Assembly (NCBI RefSeq): GCF_018860745.1
Contig: NZ_JAHKPY010000012.1
Span: forward strand, 575,164 to 639,163
Source of the DNA: Zobellia uliginosa
GTDB lineage: Bacteria; Bacteroidota; Bacteroidia; Flavobacteriales; Flavobacteriaceae
Direction of reading: 5' to 3'
DNA: 64,000 nt
Position numbers and translations under genes: made by a program. Below are positions 37,414 to 46,931 of this stretch, piece by piece. Below the pieces are notes generated by a model. It searched no databases. It had not been told where the DNA came from and saw only the letters and a list, made by a program, of their open reading frames with translations. Position 1 is the first letter of the stretch. The number at the start of each line of letters is the position of its first letter.

Positions 37414-37978
37414 AAGAGTATAGTATCCAAATACCTAGAGCCCTGGTATTCAATATTAAAGTAGGTGTTTCAAATAGTTAGTGTATGCAGGTAACGCAAT
37501 TACAGAAAAGGATATATACTAGACTTTAAAAAAGAAAGAGAAGTATAATATCGTGAATTTTTATAGCTGGGGATATAGAGAATCATCATAAGGATTTTCA
37601 CAAATATAAGAAAATGCCTATTACTATGTAATTATATATTTTGGATGTAATACCACCTATAGGCCCGGCCAGACCGCGAAAAGCCTTCAACGCAAGTTGA
37701 AGGCTTTTTTGGTTTTAGAAACTGTGGCGCATTCTTTCACTAGTAACTGAATCATTATAAGCTTATGTACTTTCAAAAATTACTTTAGCTACAGCTTTCC
37801 AAAACCATTACTGCAATTATAGAATAATCCACCTCCAACTAAAAACCTATGTATCTTGCCATAAATATGTAAAAGCGCAAAGTTCATCGGTTTTATTTGG
37901 CAAAAAAACCAAAACCATCTACTTTTCAATTTGAAATTGAAAACACTAACACTAGAATTAATCATTAAAAAGAACATT
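37414..37978. other. Intergenic region between beta-helix gene and wza
   Basis: Besides the att-like repeat at 37661-37710 I see no gene. The divergent promoters for the beta-helix gene and wza must lie here. No exact TAnnTTTG box was found on either strand. Confidence 0.4.
37661..37710 (+). repeat. att-like direct repeat, copy 2
   Basis: Second copy of the tRNA-Asp 3' end plus terminator, 47 of 50 bases identical to 34131-34180. Here the hairpin arms AAAAGCCTTCAAC and GTTGAAGGCTTTT pair perfectly around GCAA (37679-37708). There is no tRNA body in front of it, so it is not a gene. It marks the right end of the 3.5 kb scar, directly before the capsule locus. Confidence 0.8.
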
Positions 37979-38818
37979 ATGAAATTTCATTTAGGAATAA
38001 AACATTTTTTTAAAATGTATGTCATATTAAAGCCAGAAAGAAGGTTTTTACTGTTCTCTTTAAACACAATATTTGTCCTATTTTTTTTAGTATCCTGTGG
38101 TAGTGCAAAAAACGCAACTTATTTTAATAAGGACACCAATATTGCTTTTACAAATCGTTCCGAGAATCTAGAACCAATAATTCAAAAAAATGATTTACTT
38201 AGCATTATAGTAAGTAGTATAAATCCTGAGGCTGCGGAAATGTTTAACGTATCTAATAATGTTGCCGCCCAATCATCAACCAATGCCGGTAACACTACTA
38301 GAGTTTCCGGATATTTAGTAGGCCAAGATGGATCTATACGTTTACCTATATTAGGTAAAGTTGAAGCCGTTGGTAAATCAAAAAGCGTACTAAGTGAGGA
38401 AATAACAGCACTATTAGTAGACAGAAAATTATTGCTTGATCCAATTGTTGATATTCGCTACTTAAACTACAAGGTTTCTATTCTGGGAGAAGTGAAAAAT
38501 CCGTCTGTACTCACAATACCTAGTGAAAAAATTTCCTTATTGGAAGCTTTAGGTGCAGCTGGAGACATTACAATATTTGGTAGACGAGATAATATTACAC
38601 TTATTAGAGAGGAAAACGGGGTTAAAAGAATGCGAATATTAGATTTGACTTCTAATGAAATTTTTAGTTCACCATATTATTACCTTAAGTCAAACGATAT
38701 TATATATGTTCAACCAAATAGCGCTAAAGTATCTAGTTCCACCGGTTTCAAAGACTGGATTCCTGTTGTTTTAAGTGGTATTTCATTAGCCATCATAGCT
38801 ATCGTAAATTTAAAATAA
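37979..38818 (+). CDS. wza: Wza-like polysaccharide export lipoprotein
   Basis: A 279-residue outer-membrane export protein. The ATG at 37979 is preferred to a TTG at 37931; an ATG at 38012 is also possible. The signal ends in lipobox LVSC (FLVSCGSAKNATYFN). It then has the poly-export domain (IQKNDLLSIIVSSINPEAAEMFN ... GSIRLPILGKVEAVGKS) and SLBB-type repeats (YKVSILGEVKNPSVLTIPSE ... LLEALGAAGDI), and ends in a C-terminal membrane segment (WIPVVLSGISLAIIAIVNL). It would form the outer-membrane channel for capsule or EPS, working with Wzc. In this window it faces wzc across an IS3 element instead of preceding it. Confidence 0.9.
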   Translation: MKFHLGIKHFFKMYVILKPERRFLLFSLNTIFVLFFLVSCGSAKNATYFNKDTNIAFTNRSENLEPIIQKNDLLSIIVSSINPEAAEMFNVSNNVAAQSSTNAGNTTRVSGYLVGQDGSIRLPILGKVEAVGKSKSVLSEEITALLVDRKLLLDPIVDIRYLNYKVSILGEVKNPSVLTIPSEKISLLEALGAAGDITIFGRRDNITLIREENGVKRMRILDLTSNEIFSSPYYYLKSNDIIYVQPNSAKVSSSTGFKDWIPVVLSGISLAIIAIVNLK

Positions 38819-38950
38819 AAACACCACACCAATTTAAGAGGCAGCCGCAACCTTAAGTATAAAGGTTGAAAACAAAGGATTCAATTGTAAGCTTCCCTTA
38901 AAACCGAACTGTTTAAAAGTAGAATAATAATCTTAATTTTAAACGGTATT

Positions 38951-39217
38951 ATGAGGAAGAGTAGATTTTCACCCACGCAGATCGCAAAGATTTTAAAAGA
39001 GTTCGATAATGGCAAGACCGTTGCGGATATAACCCGTGAACACGGTGTGAGTTCGGCCGCTTTCTACAAGTGGCGTTCGAAGTACGCCGGAATGAGCGGT
39101 CAGGAGCTCGGGCGCTTAAAGGAACTGGAAGAAGAGAACCGAAAGCTCAAGCAGATGTACGCCAACTTGGCTTTGGACCATCAAATGGCGAAGGAGATCA
39201 TCGAAAAAAAGCTCTGA
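38951..39217 (+). CDS. IS3-family transposase OrfA
   Basis: An 88-residue DNA-binding OrfA. A helix-turn-helix ([20 protein letters not shown] ... [15 protein letters not shown]) is followed by a leucine-zipper-like coil ([21 protein letters not shown]). It ends EKKL-stop; the heptamer A-AAA-AAG at 39205-39211 would allow a -1 slip into OrfB, as known for IS3 elements. Confidence 0.9.
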   Translation: MRKSRFSPTQIAKILKEFDNGKTVADITREHGVSSAAFYKWRSKYAGMSGQELGRLKELEEENRKLKQMYANLALDHQMAKEIIEKKL

Positions 39218-40081
39218 AGCCTTGCCGTAAGCGCAGTATCGCCAAAGAACTTGTTCATTACGGTATCAGCAGGGCGTGCCGTGTCCTAAATATGAGCAAG
39301 AGCGTCTATTATTATAAACCTTTGCCGAAGGACGACACCGAAATAGAGGATGCCTTGAGGCAAAAGGCAAAAGAACATTCGGAGGAAGGCTTCTGGAAGG
39401 CCTACGACCATTTGCGCAATGAAGGGAAGCCATGGAACCATAAACCGGGTCCACCGTGTGTACAAGGTCCTTGGACTGCCTTTGAGAAGAAAAGTAAAGA
39501 AACGTTTGCCCGCAAGGGTGAAAGAGCCCTTAGAGGTGCCTGATAGACTTAACCACACATGGAGTATGGACTTTGTGACCGATATCCTGGAAAACAAGAG
39601 ACGCTTCAGGTCGTTCAACGTCATCGATGATTTTAATCGAGAAGCACTTCATATAGAAGTCGACTTTTCCTTGACCAGCAATCGCGTTGTCTGGGTACTC
39701 AACCATCTCATCAATAGGAAAGGGAAGCCTAAGAAGATAAGAATGGACAACGGCCCTGAGTTCATTGCCCACATAACCAATGATTGGAGCCAGATGCACG
39801 GGATAGAGTTCAAATATATCCAACCGGGCAAGCCGACCCAAAATGCTTTTGTGGAAAGGTTCAACGGAAGCTACAGACGTGGGGTGCTGAACAAATATAT
39901 CTTTGAAAACCTAGACCAAGTAAGGGAACGGACACAGATCTGGATCAACGATTATAACCATCATAGGCCCCACGATGCCTTAGGTAGAATACCGCCCGTA
40001 AAATACGCGGAACTTAATTCTTTTGGGGCTAGCCCCAAAAGAATTAAAAACAATAACTTTAATGAAGTTTTAGAAAACTAA
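39211..40081 (+). pseudogene. IS3-family transposase OrfB, frameshifted
   Basis: The -1 frame continues as [15 protein letters not shown] and [20 protein letters not shown]. It then loses sense, while the next frame resumes with [20 protein letters not shown] and runs to the stop at 40081. Deleting one C of the pair at 39445-39446 restores a single OrfB. The integrase core is complete: [14 protein letters not shown] and [16 protein letters not shown]. So the enzyme is intact apart from this one-base change, which could be a recent mutation or a sequencing error. Confidence 0.85.
40014..40047. repeat. 34-base perfect palindrome at OrfB end
   Basis: TTAATTCTTTTGGGGCT (40014-40030) is the exact reverse complement of the next 17 bases (40031-40047). 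The centre is GGGGCTAGCCCC. It lies inside the OrfB reading frame (reads [12 protein letters not shown]), 34 bases before the stop. Confidence 0.9.
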
Positions 40082-40266
40082 GCAGTTCTATCTAGGGGGG
40101 CTTACAGTACATCAAATCATTCCTGTAAACAAGGATTAAATCATAAAAATAGACTTTGTTATTTATTTTGATTTCCAAATAGACCTAAGTAATAGGCGCT
40201 CTAAATGGCATACTACTACTTTAAGAAAATTACTCCAATAGAAACATCTAACCTTTCAATAAAATA

Positions 40267-42717
40267 TTAGTCTCTTCTTTTTAATATTTTTGATAAAATT
40301 TCCGAAACTTTTATTTTAATATAATCAACTGTAGACCTTCCTATAATCATAAGGTTTTCAAAACTCTTATTAAACCCATTTTTCACAGGACCTTGGTCAT
40401 AACCATAACCATACTCATAGCCATAATTATAATTGTTTTTATCTCCCAACCCTGCACTATTTAACACGTAACACATTTGATTTAATCTACCAGTATCAAA
40501 TAAATCTTTAGAATACTCTATTAACTTTTTATTAGTAAAACCTGCTCTAACAACAAATAAAGTCATGTCGGCATATTTAGATATTAATGCGGTATCAGAT
40601 ACTAGAATACTAGGTGCCGTGTCTACTATTACATAATCAAACTCATTTTTGGCACTCGAGATAAATTGCTCAAAACGAACACTTGATAATAATTCTGTAG
40701 GATTAGATACTATAGTTCCCGCTAAGCAAACTTTAAATAATGAATTGTTCTTCTCCACATTAATAAGGTTACCCTCCCAATCAGTAACAGTACCGTTCAA
40801 ATAATCAGATAATCCTAAGGCTTTATTCGTGTTTTTAAAATATCGGTGTAATTGGGGGTTTCGTAAATCTCCTCCAACAAGTAAAACTTTCTTATTTAAA
40901 TTAGAATATGCTATAGCCAAATTCATAGCAACTAGTGTTTTCCCTTCTCCTTTCACTGCGGAAGTGACGTAAATTATTTGTGACTTCTCTTTTGTTTTAT
41001 TAGCAGAATAATAATTAACATTCGCGCATAATAATCTAAAGGATTCTGCAAGAATAGAGCGATTTCTCGATGACAGTAAATTTTCTGTTTCTGTAAAAAA
41101 AGGTATCTCTCCTAGTATAGGAGTTTTAGAGTTTAATTTTGTTATCTCTAGTCTATTATAAATTTTATCATCTAAAAAGAACTTAATAAATAGAAATATA
41201 AACGGAATTAATACTCCTAAAAGAATAGAAAAAGGATAAACCAAAGATGTTTTAGGAAAAATTGCACCGTTACCGGTTAATGCATAATCAACTATTTTTA
41301 ATGATGAGGATGTTACTGCATGGTTTATTGCAGCTTCTTCTCTTTTTTGTAATAATAATAAAAAAAGATTTTCCTTAATACTCTGTTGTCTTTCTATAGA
41401 CCTCAAAACTTTTTCCTTTTCCGGTAATGTAGAATATTTATTACCGGCTCTGTTCTTTTCTTGGTTTAATTGATATAAAGAAGTTCTTAATTGTTTTTGA
41501 TAAACATCTACGGTTTTTAAAATATTACCCTTACCTCTTTCTAATTGTCCATTTAATAATTGAAGTGAGGGGTGACTTTCTCCTACACTGTTTAATAATT
41601 TTGCTCTTTTTAACGATTTATCATTATAATCTGAAACTAAAGCATTTAAACTGCTATTTTCTAAACCTACATCTGCAGGAAGTAAACTATATTGATCCTC
41701 TTTTTTAACTGTTTTTTTTAAAAGATTAGACAACGATATTTGAGTTTCCAAATCAAATAATTCTTCTTCAATGTTAGACTTCGCACTTAAAGCACTCGTT
41801 GCATCATTTTCAATATAAGACAAGTCATTTTGCTGCTTGTAATTTTGTTTTCCAATCTCTATAGAATCTAATTCTGTAGTTAAGTATAAAAAACGTTCAT
41901 CAATAAAATCAAGAGTTCTTTTAGACACTAATTGACGATCTAATATAACATCCTGATTATATTTCTCGATCAAAGTATTTATTATGACTTCGGATTGTTT
42001 CGCGTTCTCACCATTAAGCCAAATCGCAATAATGTCCCCTTTCTTCTTAATTGGTTCAATCCTAAGCATATTAGATAGCTGCATTGCTACAGCCTTTTTA
42101 GGAAATAGCATCACTTTATAAGAAATGTTTTCAAATTCCTTGACATCAATATTATCTAAAAGTTGAATACTGAATGGCAAACCTGAAACTAATGTGTTTT
42201 GAAGATTTAGAGGTGCCGTAAATACTTCTCCTACTATATTTTTTATAACAAAACCATCTTTCTCTAATTCTATATCATATATTAATGGAGAAATTATACT
42301 ATCCTCTGAAATATGTTTTTTTATTTTAAAAGGAGCGTCCCATATTTCATTTGTCTTTATCGTTCCTTTATAAAAATAATTGACATCTAATTGCAACTCA
42401 CTAACCACCTGACTAGTGATCCTATAAGATTTTAATACCTCGATTTCATTATCTAAATTTATGCTGGATAACCCCCACATGTTAGAAACGGCCTCCGAGG
42501 CAATATCTGTCTGAGCAGAATCATCAATTATTCTAATTTTAGCTACAGAAGCATATATCTTAGTAGTATATCTTAAATATATAAAACCAAAAAATAAGCC
42601 TACAATAGCCATGACTAAAAACCATTTCCAGTATTTTAAATATTTTAGAAATATTTCCTTTATAAGAAAGGAATCTTCATCATCATTAGGCTCTAACATA
42701 TAAGAAGCTTCTTTCAT
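40267..42717 (-). CDS. wzc: Wzc-like tyrosine kinase / chain-length regulator
   Basis: An 816-residue inner-membrane protein of the Wzc (polysaccharide co-polymerase plus BY-kinase) type. Two membrane segments (about 32-52 and 490-510) flank a periplasmic Wzz-like, coiled-coil-rich domain. The cytoplasmic kinase has Walker A SAVKGEGKTLVAMNLA, Walker A' LLVGGDLRNPQ and Walker B FDYVIVDTAPS. The C-terminus has a tyrosine cluster NYNYGYEYGYGYDQ for autophosphorylation. It controls export and chain length of the capsular polymer. The ATG at 42717 (MKEASYML) is chosen over a TTG at 42729. It is the last minus-strand gene of the locus; an IS30 remnant separates it from the glycosyltransferase upstream. 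Confidence 0.93.
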   Translation of the reverse strand: MKEASYMLEPNDDEDSFLIKEIFLKYLKYWKWFLVMAIVGLFFGFIYLRYTTKIYASVAKIRIIDDSAQTDIASEAVSNMWGLSSINLDNEIEVLKSYRITSQVVSELQLDVNYFYKGTIKTNEIWDAPFKIKKHISEDSIISPLIYDIELEKDGFVIKNIVGEVFTAPLNLQNTLVSGLPFSIQLLDNIDVKEFENISYKVMLFPKKAVAMQLSNMLRIEPIKKKGDIIAIWLNGENAKQSEVIINTLIEKYNQDVILDRQLVSKRTLDFIDERFLYLTTELDSIEIGKQNYKQQNDLSYIENDATSALSAKSNIEEELFDLETQISLSNLLKKTVKKEDQYSLLPADVGLENSSLNALVSDYNDKSLKRAKLLNSVGESHPSLQLLNGQLERGKGNILKTVDVYQKQLRTSLYQLNQEKNRAGNKYSTLPEKEKVLRSIERQQSIKENLFLLLLQKREEAAINHAVTSSSLKIVDYALTGNGAIFPKTSLVYPFSILLGVLIPFIFLFIKFFLDDKIYNRLEITKLNSKTPILGEIPFFTETENLLSSRNRSILAESFRLLCANVNYYSANKTKEKSQIIYVTSAVKGEGKTLVAMNLAIAYSNLNKKVLLVGGDLRNPQLHRYFKNTNKALGLSDYLNGTVTDWEGNLINVEKNNSLFKVCLAGTIVSNPTELLSSVRFEQFISSAKNEFDYVIVDTAPSILVSDTALISKYADMTLFVVRAGFTNKKLIEYSKDLFDTGRLNQMCYVLNSAGLGDKNNYNYGYEYGYGYDQGPVKNGFNKSFENLMIIGRSTVDYIKIKVSEILSKILKRRD

Positions 42718-42858
42718 TTTTGCATTCAATTAAAAAATTGAGAAATAATAATTAATAAAATTACTTAATATATCTTAATTATTATATTAACCTTATTCCT
42801 TTACGTTAAAACACCTATTATAAAGGGTTAAAGAGTATAATTCTTTATTAATTATTTG

Positions 42859-43684
42859 TAAGTTCAAGTAATAAGTGCGAAATAAATATTTAAAACTCAT
42901 GGAGCTAGCCCCATGAGTTTTAGGGTCAATTATCATATTAGTCTTGCATGAATAAATACAAACAGTTAACTTCTGAACAAAGGTATTAAATACAAGCTTT
43001 ATTAAAAGCAGAAATCGGTAAAACTGAAATTGCCGGTATTACAGGAGTCCATCCCGCTACTATTTACAAAGAGCTCAACAGGAACACGGCCAAGCGTGGG
43101 AGGATATTGGTAATTATGTTGCAAAATGCACAGAGGCATGCAGTCTCACGTCATAAATGCAAGTTTAAGCGTGTTTTAATGACCGAAGTGATGAAAGAGC
43201 GAATTGCAGGATTACTCCGTTTTGAGAAGTGGAATCCAGAACTCATTATCAAACGTTTAGAACTTGAGGTTGAGAGTTTTATTAGCCATGAAACAATTTA
43301 CCAATGGATATGGAATGTTAAGAAAAGTAAGAAAAAGATTGACGCTAAATATTCTAATATATTCAAGAGCCTCAGGCACGGAAGTAGAAGGTGGAAAAGG
43401 AGTAATATAAAAGATGTAAGATGAGTAATTAAACTACGTATTAATATAGATGAGCACCCAAATATTGTAAATCATGGCGAACGCATCGGACATATCAAAG
43501 TCGATTTAATTATGGGAAGTGAGCATAAATTAGCCCTATTTGGTAATGACGCATAGAGCTACTTTAACACCAATGATAGAGAAGTTGAAAGATTATTCAA
43601 TTACAGACTAATCAGAAAATTTAATTACCATAATCCAATTGAAAGCCTAAAGGATAAATGTGTTGCACTTATGGGTTGAACTCA
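42859..43684 (+). mobile_element. Decayed IS30-family element, copy 1
   Basis: Left end TAAGTTCAAGTAATAAGTGC and right end (minus strand) TGAGTTCAACCCATAAGTGC are imperfect inverted repeats. Inside are pieces of an IS30-type transposase: a stop-broken N-terminus from the ATG at 42948, the fragment at 43107-43424 (MKERIAGLLRFEKWNPELI ... HETIYQWIWNVKKSKKK), and tail fragments REVERLFNYRLIRKFNYHNP. The catalytic core present in the other copy has been deleted. The orientation opposes the surrounding genes. The right end is 15 bases from the stop of the minus-strand GT4 gene. Confidence 0.8.
42892..42921. repeat. Palindrome in IS30 leader, copy 1
   Basis: AAAACTCATGGAGCT and AGCCCCATGAGTTTT form a 30-base palindrome with one mismatch, core GCTAGC. 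It lies between the left end and the transposase ATG. Confidence 0.85.
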
Positions 43685-43698
43685 GCATTTATATAAAC

Positions 43699-44793
43699 CT
43701 ATAGCATTTTTATAAATATTTCTTTTAATTGTAGTTCAAATTGCTTTAAGGTAAAATTTTCTTTATAACGCATGCGTCCTTTTTCTCCCATAGCAATCCT
43801 TTTTACTGGGTTTACTATTAATTCTTCCAATTTTATTGCTAGCTCTTCTGCATTTAAAGGTGATACAATACAGCCCGTACTACTATCGTCTACAATCTCT
43901 CTTATTCCTCCTTCAGTTGTCGTTACTACAGGCAAAGAAAACTGCATAGCCTCTAGTAAAACTAAAGGAAAACACTCATTATCATAATAGGTCGGTAAAA
44001 CGAAAATATCCGAATTAAAATAAATCTCTTCCTTCTCTTTTCCGTATTTTTTACCTACATATTGTACATGATTTTGCAAATTTAATACACTCCTTTTTTC
44101 ATTAAACTCCACTGCATTGATATCCCCTTCTCCCCCAACAAATGTGCAATTAAAACGAATACTTTTATCCACTAAAATTTTACAAGCATCTAAAAGCACA
44201 AATACGCCCTTAGACTCTATTAAATTAGATAAAAAAAGAAGTTCTACTTTATTATTATTTCTAACTTCTCTTTTTTCTAAATTTTTTATTTGAGGTATCC
44301 CATTTGGGCAATAACTTACATTATTTGGTGTAACATATTTTTCTATATCATAATACAAATAATCGGATAACAATATTACTTTAGCATTCTTAAAAACTAT
44401 CTTATTCACAAAGTGTTTAATAGGGCTATTTTTTTTTGACACACCTTTATTATGAAAGTGATACACCACTTTTTTCCCCATGAGTTTTGCCAAAACAGCA
44501 ATGGTTGCATCTTTATAAAAGCCAAGACCCGAAGATGTTAGTGTTAAATATACTAGGTTTGGTTTAAAATTGTAAATAGCACGTAAAGAAGTCCAAAGTA
44601 TTTTAAAATATCTGCTCCATTTCTGAAATCCATTTTTACCTATTTCTTCTACAGAAATAGAAAGACTTAAATTAACATATTTAGCATCAAAAGTTTCATT
44701 AATAATATCGCTTTCACGAATATATTGCCCTACCATAGCCGCACCATGAACAGGGGGCGGGTAATGTAAAATAAACAGTATTCTTTTCTTCAT
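43699..44793 (-). CDS. Glycosyltransferase family 4
   Basis: A 364-residue GT-B glycosyltransferase. The N-terminus ILFILHYPPPVHGAAMVG fits the acceptor-side Rossmann fold of GT4 enzymes. The C-terminal donor domain shows LFLSNLIESKGVFVLLDA, FVGGEGD, QYVGKKYG and the E-x7-E type motif LPTYYDNECFPLVLLEAM followed by GGIREIV. It would add a sugar to the lipid-linked repeat at the cytoplasmic face. It starts ten bases after the kinase-like gene upstream and ends next to IS30 copy 1. Sugar specificity unknown. Confidence 0.9.
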   Translation of the reverse strand: MKKRILFILHYPPPVHGAAMVGQYIRESDIINETFDAKYVNLSLSISVEEIGKNGFQKWSRYFKILWTSLRAIYNFKPNLVYLTLTSSGLGFYKDATIAVLAKLMGKKVVYHFHNKGVSKKNSPIKHFVNKIVFKNAKVILLSDYLYYDIEKYVTPNNVSYCPNGIPQIKNLEKREVRNNNKVELLFLSNLIESKGVFVLLDACKILVDKSIRFNCTFVGGEGDINAVEFNEKRSVLNLQNHVQYVGKKYGKEKEEIYFNSDIFVLPTYYDNECFPLVLLEAMQFSLPVVTTTEGGIREIVDDSSTGCIVSPLNAEELAIKLEELIVNPVKRIAMGEKGRMRYKENFTLKQFELQLKEIFIKML

Positions 44794-44803
44794 TTATATT
44801 TAT

Positions 44804-45832
44804 CTATACAGAGGCGCTAGTGCTTTTTGACTTCTCTTTTAAAAATTGCAACAATTCCGTTTCTAATTTAAAAGATTCGTTATAGGTGAATTTATTAAGT
44901 ATTTCCTTCATTAAAAAAACTTGAAAAATTAAGTTAAATTCTTCAAGTTTTATTTTTTCAGACAAAGCTTTTATTAAAACCAATCCTTCCTTTTTATTCA
45001 GCAAATTTTCGATTTGAAAATGATACTTAATTTTGTCTAAATACTCTAAGCCTTTCTCTTCAAAGTACTCAAAATCAAAGGGAGTTAATCCCTCTTTCGT
45101 CTGTATTAAATTCCATGGAGCAAAATCACCATGTTCATAAACCTCCAAATAATTTAAAGTAGACCTTGCTATTATTTTCTCTAAGTTCTTACTTAAATCT
45201 TTAAAATCATTCTTAGCCAAGCTTTCCTTTAAAGTAATAATTCTAGGATGGTTAGATAATTTATAACTAGTATCCTTTTTAAAACTATTCAGAATTTTCT
45301 GGTATTCATCAGTATCAAAAAGCTGCACATTTCCTTCGAGCTTCTTAAGAATAATATAATTACTATCTTCAAAAACCCCCTCTAACATTAATTTTGGAAC
45401 TATATTATTTCTTGATAAAATAGTTATTCCTTTTTTTTCATTTAAAAGTTTTTTTTCCCCTCTAGCATTAATAGCATATTTAACATAGCCAACAACACCT
45501 GAAGCATCTTGTAATTGCAATACCACTTTATCCTTATCGGTCGCAATATATACGGAACAAGTTAAATCTTTATGAAACTGCTGTTCTAAAAAACTAATAA
45601 AACTAGATTTCACTAATTTCTTGGATACTATTTTTCTTGCAAAAAAGTTGAAATTTATAAAAGCAATTTTAGCAATTGCCTTCAAGAATCTAGTTTTAAA
45701 AGAAAATGGGGTATATAACTCAAATGCCACCTTGGCTTTTCTAGAATTTGTTACGGCTAAAAAAACTTTCGGATTCGCTTTTGTTGGCAAAACCAAATAC
45801 TTGTCTAATGAAAAAAAACTATCTGTATTCAT
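44804..45832 (-). CDS. Aminoglycoside-phosphotransferase-like kinase
   Basis: A 342-residue protein with a kinase-like fold of the APH/choline-kinase type. The clearest sign is the catalytic loop EHGDFAPWNLIQ near residue 230, followed by FDFEYFEEKGLEYLDK, equivalent to the metal-binding D-x-E/D step. The N-lobe is weakly conserved (VVGYVKYAINARGEKKLLNEKK would hold the ATP-binding Lys). It overlaps the thymidylate-kinase-like gene by 14 bases and precedes GT4, so the three form a tight cassette. It probably phosphorylates a sugar, polyol or lipid-linked glycan made by this locus; the substrate is not recognisable. Confidence 0.68.
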   Translation of the reverse strand: MNTDSFFSLDKYLVLPTKANPKVFLAVTNSRKAKVAFELYTPFSFKTRFLKAIAKIAFINFNFFARKIVSKKLVKSSFISFLEQQFHKDLTCSVYIATDKDKVVLQLQDASGVVGYVKYAINARGEKKLLNEKKGITILSRNNIVPKLMLEGVFEDSNYIILKKLEGNVQLFDTDEYQKILNSFKKDTSYKLSNHPRIITLKESLAKNDFKDLSKNLEKIIARSTLNYLEVYEHGDFAPWNLIQTKEGLTPFDFEYFEEKGLEYLDKIKYHFQIENLLNKKEGLVLIKALSEKIKLEEFNLIFQVFLMKEILNKFTYNESFKLETELLQFLKEKSKSTSASV

Positions 45833-46460
45833 TAGTGTGTTCTATTATGATTTTAACAATATCTTTTACAATATCTTTTGGTTCCCTATTAACATCCATA
45901 GAGAAATAACGTTTCCCATCGGCCAAAGCCCTATAGCCTTTTACTTGCCTTTCTAGCTCCGTAAAGGGAACTTCCTGTTTACGGGAATAAATAACACTTG
46001 GTGCAGCCGTTAAGATAAAGTATAGTTCTGGCCTAGGTATTAAAACTCTAAAAAACTTAGCAAGCTTTATACTAGCACCATATCTGTATCTTTTATTATC
46101 GACTAATAAATCGTCATAATATCTATCAAAAATAATAAGAGATTTCTTTTTCTTTAACTCTTTTATATTCTTAACCCAACCACTATTGTATTGGTACATA
46201 AAAAAGAATAATTTAAGAATCGATTTAATCGTAGAATACTCTTTTTCCTCATGAGGATTGGTTACGACATTTTCGCTATTACCTTTAGAAACAATAGGCT
46301 TTAAGTGAAAATAATCATGTTGCTTAAATGGTAGCTTCTCTTTTATTAATTGATCTATAATAGTAGATTTACCAGAGCCATCCGGCCCCAGAAAAGCAAT
46401 AGTAATGCCTTTACTTATAACAACTTTGGAAGGTAATATTGGCTCATTTTTTTCAATCAT
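45819..46460 (-). CDS. Thymidylate-kinase-like P-loop kinase
   Basis: A 213-residue P-loop protein with Walker A FLGPDGSGKSTIIDQL, a conserved DYFHLKP segment, and IIFDRYYDDLLVDNKRYRYG in the place of the thymidylate kinase DRY motif. A lid-like segment (RKQEVPFTELERQVKGYRAL) follows. It is clearly homologous to the C-terminal half of the protein at 54826-56088 but lacks that protein's N-terminal domain. Because it lies in a capsule locus and differs in the DRY region (DD in place of the S needed in dTMP kinases), it is unlikely to be the housekeeping enzyme. It overlaps the APH-like gene. Confidence 0.75.
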   Translation of the reverse strand: MIEKNEPILPSKVVISKGITIAFLGPDGSGKSTIIDQLIKEKLPFKQHDYFHLKPIVSKGNSENVVTNPHEEKEYSTIKSILKLFFFMYQYNSGWVKNIKELKKKKSLIIFDRYYDDLLVDNKRYRYGASIKLAKFFRVLIPRPELYFILTAAPSVIYSRKQEVPFTELERQVKGYRALADGKRYFSMDVNREPKDIVKDIVKIIIEHTNEYR

Positions 46461-46931
46461 TAAATTCTAATATTTGAAATAAAATATAACTACTAATCTT
46501 TTGTAAACGTAAATATCTATAATTCGTATACAATTGTTACTCTTTTATTCTTCAATTTTTGATTTAACTCAAAGTTAAAGCATATTAATAATTGTTTTCT
46601 ATTAAATTTCAATGAAAAAAATCATTATCTTTAAACCAGACACTTTACTTTAATTATGGAAAACAACTGTAAACCTTTTTATGTTTCTTTCTAAGAGAAA
46701 ATAAGAACACAGATGTTTTTATTAAATCGGGAAACATACGCTTTAAGTTTTTTTATTACCATAATTAACAGCATTTTGTAAAATAGGTTTTCGTAAAAAT
46801 TCTGCTTTCTATTTAAGGACATATTTTTACAAGTTTGGAGTATGTCTTAAGTAAAACAAAATAACTATTATATTGCAACCAAATAATACTAATAATAATA
46901 ATATGTTATTTCTCTTTAATTTGAATATAAC
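46461..46931. other. AT-rich divergent intergenic region
   Basis: About 470 very AT-rich bases between the kinase cassette and the GH16-like gene. It must hold two divergent promoters, but no exact TAnnTTTG box or hairpin stands out. No gene seen. Confidence 0.4.

Larger units (their letters stand above)
38886..40106 (+). mobile_element. IS3-family insertion sequence, copy 1
   Basis: A 1221-base element. The left end (38886) starts TGTAAGCTTCCCT and the right end, read on the minus strand from 40106, starts TGTAAGCCCCCCT; GAACTG follows inside both. It has two transposase frames with an A-AAA-AAG slippery site at 39205-39211. Its GC content is visibly higher than the flanks. I find no target duplication (AAT before, GTA after). 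It lies between wza and the oppositely oriented wzc. Confidence 0.88.

Noticed and set aside
34181..37660. Intact genomic island with its own integrase
   Set aside because: Only an IS relic and the beta-helix gene are found between the repeats; no integrase or relaxase is visible.
38886..40106. Target-site duplication for IS3 copy 1
   Set aside because: The flanking bases AAT and GTA do not match, nor do longer flanks.
43107..43424. Functional small protein from IS30 copy 1
   Set aside because: It is a middle fragment of a transposase whose start and catalytic part are lost.
45819..46460. Housekeeping dTMP kinase (tmk)
   Set aside because: The DRY region differs, the protein lies in a capsule locus with cassette partners, and a paralogue is fused to another domain.
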